62,185 nt of DNA. Origin: Prochlorococcus sp. AG-418-G23. GTDB taxonomy: Bacteria; Cyanobacteriota; Cyanobacteriia; PCC-6307; Cyanobiaceae. Position numbers and translations under genes: made by a program. Shown here in pieces: positions 37,063 to 46,631 of the stretch. The DNA lies in the NCBI GenBank assembly GCA_003214195.1, contig QCLY01000003.1, positions 1 to 62,185 of the forward strand, read 5' to 3'. A model generated the notes under the pieces. That model saw nothing but the letters and a program-made list of their open reading frames with translations. It made no database searches and was not told where the DNA came from. Numbering within the stretch: the stretch's first letter is position 1; the number at the start of each line of letters is the position of its first letter.

Positions 37063-37515
37063 CTAGATGCAATTGGGACATATAGCTCTCACATTTAAAG
37101 AGGATTCAATTAGTTTAAAACCATTAACTTTTGCTGCAACTTTACCTGCTTTTAAAACTTCGTCATTTTCGAATTCTTCTGTTCTTCCACACCTAATACA
37201 AATCAAATGATGATGATCAGGAGTGTCATTACTAAGTAATTCATATCTATGTCCGCCCTCACTGAGTTCTAATTCATGAAGCAAGCCCATTTGTACTAAA
37301 AGTCTCAAAGTCCTGTAAATAGTTGCAAGTGAAACTTTAGAACTTGATTTAACTAACTTTTCATGAACTTCTTCAGCACTAAGATGCTTCCCAGAACCAA
37401 TGTTTTCAAATAAATTAAGAACCTTAAGCCTTTGAGGGGTTAACCTCTTCCCATCTTTATGTAAACCATCACCAAGAGGAGATGAAATGACATTGTATTG
37501 AGAGGATAATGACAA
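37063..37515 (-). CDS. Fur-family metal- or peroxide-responsive repressor
   Basis: A 150-residue regulator. The winged helix includes GKRLTPQRLKVLNLFEN and VSLATIYRTLRLLVQMGLLH. The metal site region is HHHLICIRCGRTEEF, and the structural Cys4 zinc site is formed by CIRC and CPNC. Which of Fur, Zur or PerR it is cannot be settled from the sequence. It converges with the ArsS-like gene (6-base gap). Confidence 0.9.
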   Translation of the reverse strand: MSLSSQYNVISSPLGDGLHKDGKRLTPQRLKVLNLFENIGSGKHLSAEEVHEKLVKSSSKVSLATIYRTLRLLVQMGLLHELELSEGGHRYELLSNDTPDHHHLICIRCGRTEEFENDEVLKAGKVAAKVNGFKLIESSLNVRAICPNCI

Positions 37516-37636
37516 GAATTAACTCATGGCTATTCTCAATAATAACTCTTGATGAGAGTAAGACAACTTTTTTATTTAAAATATTTACTAAATTTCTTTA
37601 AATTATAATGTTGAATATATTTTAAATATAGAAAAA

Positions 37637-38203
37637 ATGAAGGATCACGAAAACTCTTCTGATAAATTATCAATGAGAGTAAACGCATTAGTAATTATTG
37701 ATATTCAGGAAAAAATAATAAGGCCTATTTTTAATAAAGATTCAGTAGTAAAAAACGTCAGAAAGCTTGTTGCTGCTTACCAAATCTTAGAAGAAAACAT
37801 ATTTATATCAGAACAGAACCCATTCAAATTAGGACCAACGATCCCTGAATTATTGCCTATAACTGGACATAAAAAAATTGAAAAGATGGACTTTAGCCTA
37901 GCTAATATAGAAGAATTTTTAAAAGAACTTAAAAATAATAAAATTACAAATTTAATAGTTTGCGGAATTGAAACTCATATTTGTATTCAACAAACAGTTT
38001 TAGATTGTTTAAGAAAAGGATTTGACGTTATTCTTATATCAGATGCCATGGGCAGTCGAAATATGCTAGATCATGAAATAGCCTTACAAAGAATGACCCA
38101 TAGTGGAGCAGCCTTGACAACTACTGAATCAATAATTTTTGAATTATGCAAAACTGCGGATAGGGAAGAATTTAAAGAAATTAGAAACATAATAATGAGT
38201 TAA
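37637..38203 (+). CDS. Isochorismatase-like cysteine hydrolase
   Basis: A 188-residue protein of the isochorismatase superfamily. The catalytic Asp is in ALVIIDIQEKI (residue 23 or so), the Lys in KIEKMDFS, and the nucleophile Cys in ICGIETHICIQQTVLDCL (the first Cys at about 124 is usual: VCGIETHICI). Substrate unknown; such enzymes hydrolyse amides such as nicotinamide or ureidoacrylate. Confidence 0.85.
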   Translation: MKDHENSSDKLSMRVNALVIIDIQEKIIRPIFNKDSVVKNVRKLVAAYQILEENIFISEQNPFKLGPTIPELLPITGHKKIEKMDFSLANIEEFLKELKNNKITNLIVCGIETHICIQQTVLDCLRKGFDVILISDAMGSRNMLDHEIALQRMTHSGAALTTTESIIFELCKTADREEFKEIRNIIMS

Positions 38204-38281
38204 AAGAAATTTTAGACTGGTTTGTTGTTTAGAGATAATTTAAAATTTTATTAGAGATAAATTTTTAGGTTTTATTTAAAT

Positions 38282-39334
38282 ATGAAATTAGTCACTGAAA
38301 ATATTAAATTAGTCACTGAAAACTTCGTTCTGGCAATATCTATTTTTTTTATTGGAATTTTATTGTCGATAATAATTTCTAAACTTTCAAAAATATTTTT
38401 TAAAAAGATCTCCAAAAGGACAAAAACAAATTTCGATGATTTTATTTTTGAGGTGATCTCTGGGATTATAAAGCCTGTAGGTTTCCTCCTCTCATTTTAT
38501 TTTTCAATTGACTATTTTTTTGCAGATGAAATAACTTTTATTTCTGTCTTATTGAATATTCTTAAATTATTTATATTGGTAATCATTATAAAAGCTCTTA
38601 ACAAATTTTTAATCAGATCTTTAACAGAATCTACATCAAAAATTAATGATTCATCAATTAGTTCAATGGTATCTTCACTAACGCCTTTGATAAAAGCATT
38701 AACATGGACTATTGGTACAATATTTTTCTTACAAAATATAGGCGTTCAAATGACTGCAATTTGGGCTTTACTAAGTGCAGGCGGAATTGGAGCAGGGTTA
38801 GCTTTGAAAGATCCAGTTCAGGAGTTTTTTGAATATATAACAATTTTGCTTGACAAGCCTTTTCAAAAAGGTGAGTTTATTAAATCTGATGGGGTCCTGG
38901 GAATGGTTGAGAGAGTGGGAGTAAGATCCTCAAGGATAAGAAGTATTAATGGAGAAGTAATAGTAATGAGCAATAGTGCCCTTACAAATGGAATAATTTC
39001 AAATTATGCACAAATGGAAAAAAGAAGGTTAGTACATAAATTGGGAGTTGTTTATGAAACCTCTCCAAAGCTTATGAAATTGATTCCAGCAATAATTCAG
39101 AAAATAGTTGAAGAGACAAAAGATGCTTCTTTTGATAGATGTCATTTTACAGATTTTGGCGACTTCAGTCTTAATTTCGAACTTGTTTATTACATACCAA
39201 CTAATAATTATCTTGCGGCAATGGAAGCTCAACAATCTATAAATTTAAAAATCATTGAGGAATTTGCATTCAATAATATAGAGTTTGCATTCCCAACACA
39301 AACCTTAAATATTGAGAGTAATAAAGCCAAATGA
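38282..39334 (+). CDS. MscS-family mechanosensitive channel
   Basis: A 350-residue protein with four or more membrane segments. The pore-lining TM3 region is WALLSAGGIGAGLALKDPVQEFF (quoted in parts: GGIGAGLALKDPVQEF), followed by the beta domain (GVLGMVERVGVRSSRIRS) and the alpha/beta C-terminal domain. It relieves osmotic pressure. The first 15 codons contain a direct duplication, giving KLVTEN twice. The 3' end overlaps a convergent SDR gene by 30 bases. Confidence 0.9.
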   Translation: MKLVTENIKLVTENFVLAISIFFIGILLSIIISKLSKIFFKKISKRTKTNFDDFIFEVISGIIKPVGFLLSFYFSIDYFFADEITFISVLLNILKLFILVIIIKALNKFLIRSLTESTSKINDSSISSMVSSLTPLIKALTWTIGTIFFLQNIGVQMTAIWALLSAGGIGAGLALKDPVQEFFEYITILLDKPFQKGEFIKSDGVLGMVERVGVRSSRIRSINGEVIVMSNSALTNGIISNYAQMEKRRLVHKLGVVYETSPKLMKLIPAIIQKIVEETKDASFDRCHFTDFGDFSLNFELVYYIPTNNYLAAMEAQQSINLKIIEEFAFNNIEFAFPTQTLNIESNKAK

Positions 39335-40306
39335 TCCGCAAATCTCCTCACTTAAAATCCAAAGTTTTGAAGCCAACTCACCGCTATTTGCTTCATCACT
39401 AACATTACTTTCAACTAATTTATGTTTTTTCCTAGCTATAAGTTTATTACTCAAATATATGAAACCAACATTTTTTAAATTTGAATCAAGAACAATCTGA
39501 GAAAGAATGTTTCCAGCATTTTCTATACTTTCAGAGATTCCTAAAATATTTTTTGCAACTCTAGAAAAAATTAAATATCCAAAGAGATTAAAATGCTTAC
39601 TATATCTAAAAAAACCTGAATCATCATTTGGTATTACAAGACCGGGAGCCCATGTAATTACAGAAATTTTACTAGAGGATCTTTTTAATTTTTTTGAAAG
39701 TTCTTTAGCAAACAAAATATTACATAACTTACTATTTTTATAAGATTCATCAGCATTAAAATTTAAAAATTCACCTGTAACTTTTTTTCTAAAATCAACT
39801 AGATTATTAAGCCCTGCTTTCTTTCCTATATTTCCACCTGAGCTTTTAGGATCGTGTACATCTGATGATGTAATAATGATTTTAGATTCTTCTTTATCTC
39901 TAATAAAATCTTTTAGGACATTTACCAAGTAAAAATGTGCAAGATGATTTACCGCAAAAGTTAGTTCTATGCCTTGTTTTGATACTTTAGGGTAAAAAGA
40001 GCCTGTATATTGCAATCCTGCATTTAAAACAAGAACATCTAAAAAAATCTTTTTACTAATAAAGTAATCTTTAATTTTTTTAATATTCTCTAGATCTGAA
40101 AGATCAGAATTTTCAATAATATTTAAAAATTTACTAAGGTAATTTTTATCAAAATATTTCTCGATTTTTTTAAGAAATTCATTCTTTCTTAATTCGTTTT
40201 TAATTACAACATATAAAATATTTTTCGTCTTCAGTAAATTAATAATGGCAAAAAACCCTATTCCTGAATTACCTCCAGTAATTAAAATATTTTTATTTTT
40301 AATCAT
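39305..40306 (-). CDS. Short-chain dehydrogenase, protochlorophyllide-oxidoreductase-like
   Basis: A 333-residue SDR. The cofactor motif is ITGGNSGIGFFAI (about residues 8-20), LNAG the structural NAG variant, ITSS the catalytic Ser and SYKNSKLCN the YxxxK pair. An insertion after the Ser (SGGNIGKKAGLNNL) and the C-terminal extension resemble POR (GNVPPKANLGDL). It is more diverged and more Lys/Ile-rich than a housekeeping POR, so it is probably a paralogue with an unknown substrate. Confidence 0.75.
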   Translation of the reverse strand: MIKNKNILITGGNSGIGFFAIINLLKTKNILYVVIKNELRKNEFLKKIEKYFDKNYLSKFLNIIENSDLSDLENIKKIKDYFISKKIFLDVLVLNAGLQYTGSFYPKVSKQGIELTFAVNHLAHFYLVNVLKDFIRDKEESKIIITSSDVHDPKSSGGNIGKKAGLNNLVDFRKKVTGEFLNFNADESYKNSKLCNILFAKELSKKLKRSSSKISVITWAPGLVIPNDDSGFFRYSKHFNLFGYLIFSRVAKNILGISESIENAGNILSQIVLDSNLKNVGFIYLSNKLIARKKHKLVESNVSDEANSGELASKLWILSEEICGSFGFITLNI

Positions 40307-40529
40307 TTAAATTCTTATATTTTTTTTATGATAAAAAATAAATAAAGTTTTTTTTATTTTGTAATCTTATAAATTATTGTTAAAACACTGAAAACTTAGT
40401 CACTAGTATTTGAGTAATTTGATTATTATTAATCTACTCACATTATAAATATTGGATGAAAAATATAATTTTAGGCGATGAAGTAATAATTTGTTCCATA
40501 AATTTCTTTAATCATAAGATTTATATTTA

Positions 40530-41813
40530 ATGTCAAAAGAAAATATACCAGATGTTCTTGTTTTGGGTGCAGGACCTGCAGGTATGGCTATTGCCTCAGC
40601 TTTAGGGAAGGAAAAATTAGATGTTCAAGTGCTTTCTCCAAATGGACCAGATGAACCTTGGCCAAATACATATGGCATTTGGGGGGAAGAAGTTGATCAA
40701 CTAGGGCTTCAGGATTTACTTGAATATAGATGGAAGAATACTGTAAGTTTTTTTGGGCATGGCGCTTTAGAAGAGCAGGACGACGAGAATAAAGCCACGG
40801 AACATTCACTAGATTATGGACTATTTGATAAGAAGAAACTTCACAATTATTGGTTTAATGAATGCAATAAGTCTTTCATTAAATGGCATCAAGGCTTTGC
40901 AAACAAAATACATTTTGAAAAATACAAAAGTACAGTAACTACAAAAGATGGCAAAAGTTACTCTGCAAGATTAGTAGTAGATGCAACAGGGTATGATCCT
41001 GTTTTTCTTAAATTAAAATCGTGTGGTCCCTTAGCAGTCCAAACTTGTTATGGGATAGTGGGTAATTTTAGTAAACCTCCGCTTAAGAAAGGGCAGTTTG
41101 TATTAATGGACTATAGAAATGACCATCTTAACGATGAGCAAAAAAAAGAACCGCCAACTTTTCTTTATGCCATGGATATGGGGGATGGGAAATATTTTCT
41201 TGAAGAGACATCTCTTGGTTTAGTAAATCCTCTAACAATGGAAAATTTAAAAGAGAGATTAGAGAAGAGGCTTTCTTATCGAAATATATCAATCACAAGC
41301 ATGCAGCACGAAGAGCTTGGCTTATTTCTACCTATGAATATGCCAATCCCAGATTTCAAACAACAAATACTTGGATATGGTGGTGCTGCTTCAATGGTTC
41401 ATCCTGCATCTGGATATTTAATTGGTAATGTTTTAAGGAGAGCTCCACTTGTCGCCAAGGCAGTCTCAGAAGCAATTAAAAACAAAAATCTAAGTACCTA
41501 TCATATTGCTAGAAAAGGTTGGGAAACTTTATGGTCAAAAGAATTAATTAGGAAGAAATCACTTTACCAATTTGGATTAGAGAAATTAATGAGGTTTGAC
41601 GAGAAACTATTGAGAGAATTTTTTGGTAGTTTTTTCCAACTACCTAAAAATCAATGGTATGGTTTTCTAACTGATACTCTTTCTTTAAAAGAGATTGTAT
41701 ATGCCATGTGCGTAATGTTTATAAAGGCTCCATGGAGTGTAAAGAAAGGTCTTATGATTATGCATGGAAGAGAATTTAAAATGTTACTTAGGATAATATT
41801 TCCAAACATATAG
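40530..41813 (+). CDS. crtL: Lycopene cyclase (CrtL type; beta or epsilon)
   Basis: A 427-residue flavoprotein-like cyclase making the rings of carotenes. The dinucleotide motif is LVLGAGPAGMAIASALG (residues 10-26), followed by EPWPNTYGIWGEEVDQLGL, the CrtL family hallmark, and GGAASMVHPASGYLIGN near residue 290. Prochlorococcus has two such enzymes, and I cannot separate the beta from the epsilon form with certainty; epsilon is my preference. An SDR gene follows 7 bases later. Confidence 0.87.
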   Translation: MSKENIPDVLVLGAGPAGMAIASALGKEKLDVQVLSPNGPDEPWPNTYGIWGEEVDQLGLQDLLEYRWKNTVSFFGHGALEEQDDENKATEHSLDYGLFDKKKLHNYWFNECNKSFIKWHQGFANKIHFEKYKSTVTTKDGKSYSARLVVDATGYDPVFLKLKSCGPLAVQTCYGIVGNFSKPPLKKGQFVLMDYRNDHLNDEQKKEPPTFLYAMDMGDGKYFLEETSLGLVNPLTMENLKERLEKRLSYRNISITSMQHEELGLFLPMNMPIPDFKQQILGYGGAASMVHPASGYLIGNVLRRAPLVAKAVSEAIKNKNLSTYHIARKGWETLWSKELIRKKSLYQFGLEKLMRFDEKLLREFFGSFFQLPKNQWYGFLTDTLSLKEIVYAMCVMFIKAPWSVKKGLMIMHGREFKMLLRIIFPNI

Positions 41814-41820
41814 TTAAAAA

Positions 41821-42528
41821 ATGAGAACCATATTAATAAGTGGAGCCAGTAGAGGTATTGGATTAAATATTGCACATAAAGAATTAAAAGAAGGCAATAG
41901 AATTAGTGTTGGCATAAGAGATTTAGAATCATTAAAAGGAAGCGCCATTGATCCAAAAAAGTGGCCACAAGGGAAAATTATAATCAACCACTATGATGCT
42001 TTAAAAAAAATTACAGCCGAAAATTGGATAAAAAATACCGTAGATGAATTTGGAGGATTTGATTCAGTAATAAATTGTTCTGGAGTATTATCTAGAGTTC
42101 CTTTCTTATACAAAGATGGTGATGAGGAAGATATTTTAAATACACTCAATATTAACTTTTTAGCAATTTGGAATTTATGTAGGCTTTCTTGGGATCATTT
42201 AAGTGCCTCAGGCAGAGGAAGAATTATTGTTTTAGTTTCAATGAGTGGGAAAAGATCCAAAGGTGATTTAGCAGCATATTCTTCTTCAAAGTTTGCTTTG
42301 ATGGGATTATGCCAAACTATGAAAAATAAAGGTTGGGATAAAAATATAAGGATTTCAGCAATTTGCCCAAGTTGGGTTAATACAGAAATGGCCCGAAATA
42401 TCTCTTCCCTAGACAAATCAAGCATGACACAGCCTGAAGATATTGCTGAAATATGCTCAACTATTCTGAAGTTACCTACCCAATCAGTTCCATTTGAAAT
42501 TGCCTTAAATTGTAATTTTGAAGTTTAA
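41821..42528 (+). CDS. Short-chain dehydrogenase/reductase
   Basis: A 235-residue classical SDR: ISGASRGIGLNIAHKEL (residues 5-21), INCSGVLSR for the NAG equivalent, VLVSMSGKR for the catalytic Ser and YSSSKFALMG for Tyr and Lys. It is 7 bases after crtL, so a role with carotenoids or another isoprenoid is possible but unproven. Its stop overlaps the convergent gene by 4 bases. Confidence 0.85.
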   Translation: MRTILISGASRGIGLNIAHKELKEGNRISVGIRDLESLKGSAIDPKKWPQGKIIINHYDALKKITAENWIKNTVDEFGGFDSVINCSGVLSRVPFLYKDGDEEDILNTLNINFLAIWNLCRLSWDHLSASGRGRIIVLVSMSGKRSKGDLAAYSSSKFALMGLCQTMKNKGWDKNIRISAICPSWVNTEMARNISSLDKSSMTQPEDIAEICSTILKLPTQSVPFEIALNCNFEV

Positions 42529-43067
42529 CCTAAATTGAAAATTAAGTAAGCTATTGATAGCATTGCAATTGCTATAAAAAAACCTTTTATTCTATTAGTT
42601 AACAATGAAAAAAGAGATAAATCTTCAGAAAAATATCCACCAAAACTACCTGTAATAAACAATACAACCATTGGTAAAGATGCCATTCCAAAAGAATAGG
42701 ATATAGCTTTTACAAATCCAAAATTTAGATAATTAAAAATAAAGGAACTTAATGAAAATAACAAAAAAGATGCAAATAGAGTAATAGAAACTTCAGCATC
42801 TAAAGTATGAGGCAAGCTTCCCTTTAATTCAAATTGCTTTTTGCATTCTTTAATTTGTCTCTTAGAGAGCCTCAAATAACCAGTTTCAGGAATTCTTTGT
42901 GACTTATATTTTCTTAGTAATCTTGCTTCAAGAGTTTCTGGTTCCTTTGTCATGATTGATGTTAATACTTCATCTGGTTTTAATTTCTTAATTTTCTTTT
43001 CAAGATTATCTGTTTTCCCAATCCTATAAAGGTCTCCTACTCTTATAAGGTAAACATATCCCGACAT
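42525..43067 (-). CDS. GIY-YIG/MUG113-like domain fused to membrane segments
   Basis: A 180-residue protein. The N-terminal 80 residues match the MUG113/T5orf172 pattern: GYVYLIRVGDLYRIGKTDNLEKKIKKL, then ARLLRKYKSQRI and TGYLRLSKRQI (quoted in part as GYVYLIRVGDLYRIGKT). The last 80 residues form three membrane helices. The fusion would tether the domain to a membrane. Function unknown. Confidence 0.7.
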   Translation of the reverse strand: MSGYVYLIRVGDLYRIGKTDNLEKKIKKLKPDEVLTSIMTKEPETLEARLLRKYKSQRIPETGYLRLSKRQIKECKKQFELKGSLPHTLDAEVSITLFASFLLFSLSSFIFNYLNFGFVKAISYSFGMASLPMVVLFITGSFGGYFSEDLSLFSLLTNRIKGFFIAIAMLSIAYLIFNLG

Positions 43068-43141
43068 TTGCGTTGTAAGATAAATACTGTTCCTATTTAA
43101 ATAATACTAAAAGAATCAAGGAAATTAAATTTTTTTACAAA

Positions 43142-43801
43142 ATGACAACCGATATTTTATATTCATTTCGAAGATGTCCATATGCAATTCGTGTTAGATG
43201 GGCCTTATTAATTTGTGAAATAAAAGTAGAGATAAGAGAAATTGATTTAAAAAATAAACCCTTAGATTTTCTGAATAAATCAAAGACAAAAACAGTTCCA
43301 ATACTTATAAAAAAAAATAGTGAAGTTATTGAAGAAAGCCTTGAAATAATCTTATGGGCACTCTCAGAGTCAAAAAAAGAACAAATTAAATTAATTTATT
43401 TTCCTGAAAACAAAAAGGAAGATATTTTTCAAATAATTAATGAAAACGATAACGAATTCAAATATCATTTAGATCGATTTAAATATGCCAATAGATATCA
43501 AAATAGTAATGAAGAATTCCATTTCACAAAAGCGAATAAATTTATTAAAAGATGGAACAACCTTCTTTCAGAAAACAACTACTTTTTTGGAAATAATCCT
43601 ACAATCGCTGATTGGTCAATTTGGCCTTTTGTAAGACAATTTAAGATCGCATGTGAAAGTCAAAAAAGAACAAATTATTTGGGGGGCTCAATAAAAAACT
43701 GGTTAGATACCTTTGAAAATAACACAAAATTTAGATCCCTAATGTATAAATACGAATTATGGACTCCAACTTCTAGAAAGGATTATTTCCCTTCTAACTA
43801 A
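43142..43801 (+). CDS. Glutathione S-transferase-like protein
   Basis: A 219-residue protein. A thioredoxin-like N-terminal domain begins YSFRRCPYAIRVRWALL, with Cys in the CPY position, and TKTVPIL has the conserved cis-proline. The helical C-terminal domain contains NNPTIADWSIWPFVRQF, the usual N-capping Asp motif. Likely a glutathione-dependent redox or detoxification enzyme. The 3' end overlaps the convergent gene by 4 bases. Confidence 0.85.
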   Translation: MTTDILYSFRRCPYAIRVRWALLICEIKVEIREIDLKNKPLDFLNKSKTKTVPILIKKNSEVIEESLEIILWALSESKKEQIKLIYFPENKKEDIFQIINENDNEFKYHLDRFKYANRYQNSNEEFHFTKANKFIKRWNNLLSENNYFFGNNPTIADWSIWPFVRQFKIACESQKRTNYLGGSIKNWLDTFENNTKFRSLMYKYELWTPTSRKDYFPSN

Positions 43802-44055
43802 CTTTCTAAGAGCTTCCTTTTCTCAATTATTCTTGCTAACTCCAAAAAATATCCTGCAGTCCTAAATTTACCAATATTTTTTTCCTTAAAATCTAGATCG
43901 CTTCGGATTTCTGCAGTCTCCGCCATAAGCAAATCTAAATCATTTGTTCCAAGACTATATAATTCACCAAGTTCTATTTCCCTCCCTAGTAAATGACTCC
44001 TAAACCATTTCCCTTTATTTTCTTGAGGCGGAACATCGTAAGGAGTAAAAGACAT
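43798..44055 (-). CDS. Hypothetical small protein
   Basis: An 85-residue soluble protein (SFTPYDVPPQENKGKWFRSH; TNDLDLLMAETAEIRSDLD). It looks conserved and alpha-helical but belongs to no family I recognise. It lies between GST and the symporter gene. Confidence 0.65.
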   Translation of the reverse strand: MSFTPYDVPPQENKGKWFRSHLLGREIELGELYSLGTNDLDLLMAETAEIRSDLDFKEKNIGKFRTAGYFLELARIIEKRKLLES

Positions 44056-44090
44056 TAAAATAAAATTAAACTAAAGTCATTCTAGGGTTA

Positions 44091-45473
44091 TTATTGAAAC
44101 TTTTTCATATCAAATTTATTAAAACTCAATGCAATTAAAAGAATTACAAATGTAATTAGGGCACAAATTTCTGTCCAATAATCTAGCCCAATCTTAGAAA
44201 TCATTAACGGTGCCAGCACTGTGAACAGTCCCCCTGAAAGAATTAACTGAGCAAATAGCTGTTTTGATGTAAAAATTGGTAATGTCTTAGAAATATTTTT
44301 TGGATCTGCAAGCCTCAAAAGAAGTAATCCAGAAGCTACTACACCTGTAGAATTTCCAAACTCTATCAAACTTTTTTCAAACCAATAATCATCAAAAATA
44401 AAGTACGCAAAATAAGCAATGCAGATTAAATTCCAAAATAGACCAAAAATAGTAAATACTAAAATCAGTATCCAATTATCAAAAACAACAGCAATATCTA
44501 AACTTGCCATAGCAGTAAAAATCAATAAGTCTGTAGATAAAATACCAATTTCCCTTTGTAGAATATTTGAAATGAATTCTGTATTTTTAGTTTTCTCTAA
44601 GATGTATCTAATAAGGAGAGAACCAATAAGGATAAAAGGAAATACTGGTAGTGAAAAAATAATTTCCTTCGAAAAACCACCAAAAGAACTAGAAATATAC
44701 TTTAAAAACTCAAGTAACAAAAAACCAAAAGAGATTGCCAAACCAGAGAATCCAAGATTTATTATAAGAATTCTTAAATCTGCAAAAATTCCTATCTTAT
44801 TTTTTACCTTTAGATTATCTTTTTGTTCAACAATCTCCTCAGTATCTGAGAGACCTAAAGTTCTTCCAAGAAAGATAAAAATACTGCCCAATATTGAGGA
44901 TGACAAAAGACCCATTGTTGCCATAGCCAAACCAAGATCTAAACCATTTGAAAACCCAAGTTTATTAAAGCTTTCACCGATTATTGATGCGGCTCCATGA
45001 CCACCCTCAAAGCCAACCTCTATTAAACATCCCATTAACGGATTTGAATCCATAGATGGAGGCAAAAAATATTTAACCACTAAACCGCCAACAAAAAATT
45101 GTCCAAAACCTAGGGCAAGAGCTAATAGAAATTGATTAAAAATTGGTTTAACTAAACCATTTATATTTGGGATAGGTCTGCCCATCATTAAAGTTGCAAA
45201 AACTAAAGATAAAAGAGGAGTAGGAAAATTACTCCAAACATTGATTGTTTCTTTTGGCAAAAAGTGTATTGCGCCAAATGGACCTATAGATATACCTAAA
45301 ATCCCCGATATAACTGCTATCGGCAATCCAAATCTTTCAAGTTGAACAGCTAATTTAAATTTCCTCCCAAAGACCAACAAAAAAAATATAATTAATAATC
45401 CAAAAAAACTTATTAATAGAGAATTTGAAAAAATATCTTTATTCTGTAGAAAAAGAATATTCAATGATTTCAA
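44091..45473 (-). CDS. GltS-type sodium/glutamate symporter
   Basis: A 460-residue membrane protein with 11 or so segments. The two inverted halves carry GLIEVGFEGGHGAASIIGES-like (GCLIEVGFEGGHGAASII, near residue 145) and IEFGNSTGVVASGLLLLRL (near 365) hairpins, typical of the GltS family. Expected: Na+-coupled uptake of glutamate or a similar acid. It sits downstream of pcb on the same strand, beyond a terminator. Confidence 0.87.
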   Translation of the reverse strand: MKSLNILFLQNKDIFSNSLLISFFGLLIIFFLLVFGRKFKLAVQLERFGLPIAVISGILGISIGPFGAIHFLPKETINVWSNFPTPLLSLVFATLMMGRPIPNINGLVKPIFNQFLLALALGFGQFFVGGLVVKYFLPPSMDSNPLMGCLIEVGFEGGHGAASIIGESFNKLGFSNGLDLGLAMATMGLLSSSILGSIFIFLGRTLGLSDTEEIVEQKDNLKVKNKIGIFADLRILIINLGFSGLAISFGFLLLEFLKYISSSFGGFSKEIIFSLPVFPFILIGSLLIRYILEKTKNTEFISNILQREIGILSTDLLIFTAMASLDIAVVFDNWILILVFTIFGLFWNLICIAYFAYFIFDDYWFEKSLIEFGNSTGVVASGLLLLRLADPKNISKTLPIFTSKQLFAQLILSGGLFTVLAPLMISKIGLDYWTEICALITFVILLIALSFNKFDMKKFQ

Positions 45474-45516
45474 GAATATATAATTCTAAATCTAAATTAA
45501 TAAACAAAATTTTTCA

Positions 45517-45548
45517 AATAAAAAAGGCTCCTGTAATAGAAGCCTTTT
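45517..45548 (-). terminator. Terminator of pcb
   Basis: On the minus strand the perfect 8-bp stem AAAAGGCT/AGCCTTTT with an 11-base loop runs into TTTTTTATTT, 24 bases after the pcb stop. Confidence 0.9.
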
Positions 45549-45572
45549 GATATTAGTAATGGAATTTGATAA

Positions 45573-46631
45573 TTAATCTTTAAGAGTGACTGTTGCACTA
45601 TCAATATTACTGATAGCATTTGTAACTCTCTTGAAATCAAAGCCTAGAGCTCTTAAAGCATGCCATAAATGACCTTGGATAAAGAAGAATCCAAAATAGT
45701 AATGAACATTAGCTAACCACGCCCTTGATGTGTAATCACCATCAGGAAGATCTACAGTATCAACCCAATACGGTGAAATACTAAACTTCAATTCAAGTGG
45801 TTCACCAAAGAATTCAGTCGGATAAACTGTTGTGTTAGCCGCACTCCAGAAAGCTGCGATAATAGCCATCCAACCTATACCTGCCAAAGACCAAGAGAGA
45901 ACTGCTTCTGCAGATAGAAGACCTTTACCTTTGAACTTTGTATATTCGCCAACCTGCTTAGTAGCAATATGCCATGCACCACCAGTAATCTCGACGAAAG
46001 CAAGAAATGCATGTCCACCCATTACTTCTTCTAGACTATCAATAGTCAAGAAGTCGGCTTGATGATTCCATATTTTTGCTAAGTTTAATTCGTATTCAAC
46101 TTGTCTAACAGCTCCAATTGCTGGATCGTAGATACCATGAACTCTTGCCCATTCTACAAATGCAATAACTGCAAATCCTAAGAATAGAAGGTGGTGACCA
46201 AGAATAAATGTCAACTTGTCAGGGTTATCCCATTCAATATTGAATTTTCTTGCTCTAGCAATATCTGAATCTTCTAAATTTCCTGGAAGAAGTAAAGAGT
46301 GTAAAAGTCCTCCTGCTGCCAAAACCATAGAAGAGACTAAATGAACAATTGCTATTGCAAGAACAGGTTTAGTATCTCCCATCGCTACGCCATTAGCATC
46401 AAACCCTATCCCAAGAGTTGCTAAATGAGGAAGAACGATTAGAGGTTGATGCCCCATAGGGACGGTAGGGTCAAATCGTGAAAGTTCAAAAAGGGTGAAA
46501 GCACCGGCCCAGAAAACAATTAATCCTGCATGAGCTACATGAGCAGCAATAAATTTTCCTGAGCGATTTGCTACACCTGAATTTCCAGCCCACCACCCGT
46601 AAGTGGTATCTGGATTACCATAGGTTTGCAT
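45573..46631 (-). CDS. pcbA: Divinyl chlorophyll a/b-binding light-harvesting protein Pcb
   Basis: A 352-residue antenna protein of the IsiA/CP43 family with six membrane helices carrying chlorophyll-ligand His residues ([17 protein letters not shown] near residue 27; [19 protein letters not shown] near 143; [20 protein letters not shown] near 310). It lacks the large lumenal loop E of CP43. It is the main photosynthetic antenna of Prochlorococcus. Less AT-rich codons than neighbours fit high expression. Subtype A is inferred because high-light strains carry one pcb. Confidence 0.95.
   Translation of the reverse strand: MQTYGNPDTTYGWWAGNSGVANRSGKFIAAHVAHAGLIVFWAGAFTLFELSRFDPTVPMGHQPLIVLPHLATLGIGFDANGVAMGDTKPVLAIAIVHLVSSMVLAAGGLLHSLLLPGNLEDSDIARARKFNIEWDNPDKLTFILGHHLLFLGFAVIAFVEWARVHGIYDPAIGAVRQVEYELNLAKIWNHQADFLTIDSLEEVMGGHAFLAFVEITGGAWHIATKQVGEYTKFKGKGLLSAEAVLSWSLAGIGWMAIIAAFWSAANTTVYPTEFFGEPLELKFSISPYWVDTVDLPDGDYTSRAWLANVHYYFGFFFIQGHLWHALRALGFDFKRVTNAISNIDSATVTLKD

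Noticed and set aside
44419-45000. 193-codon plus-strand ORF opposite the symporter gene
   Set aside because: Antisense shadow of a well-supported membrane transporter; it lacks any recognisable motif.
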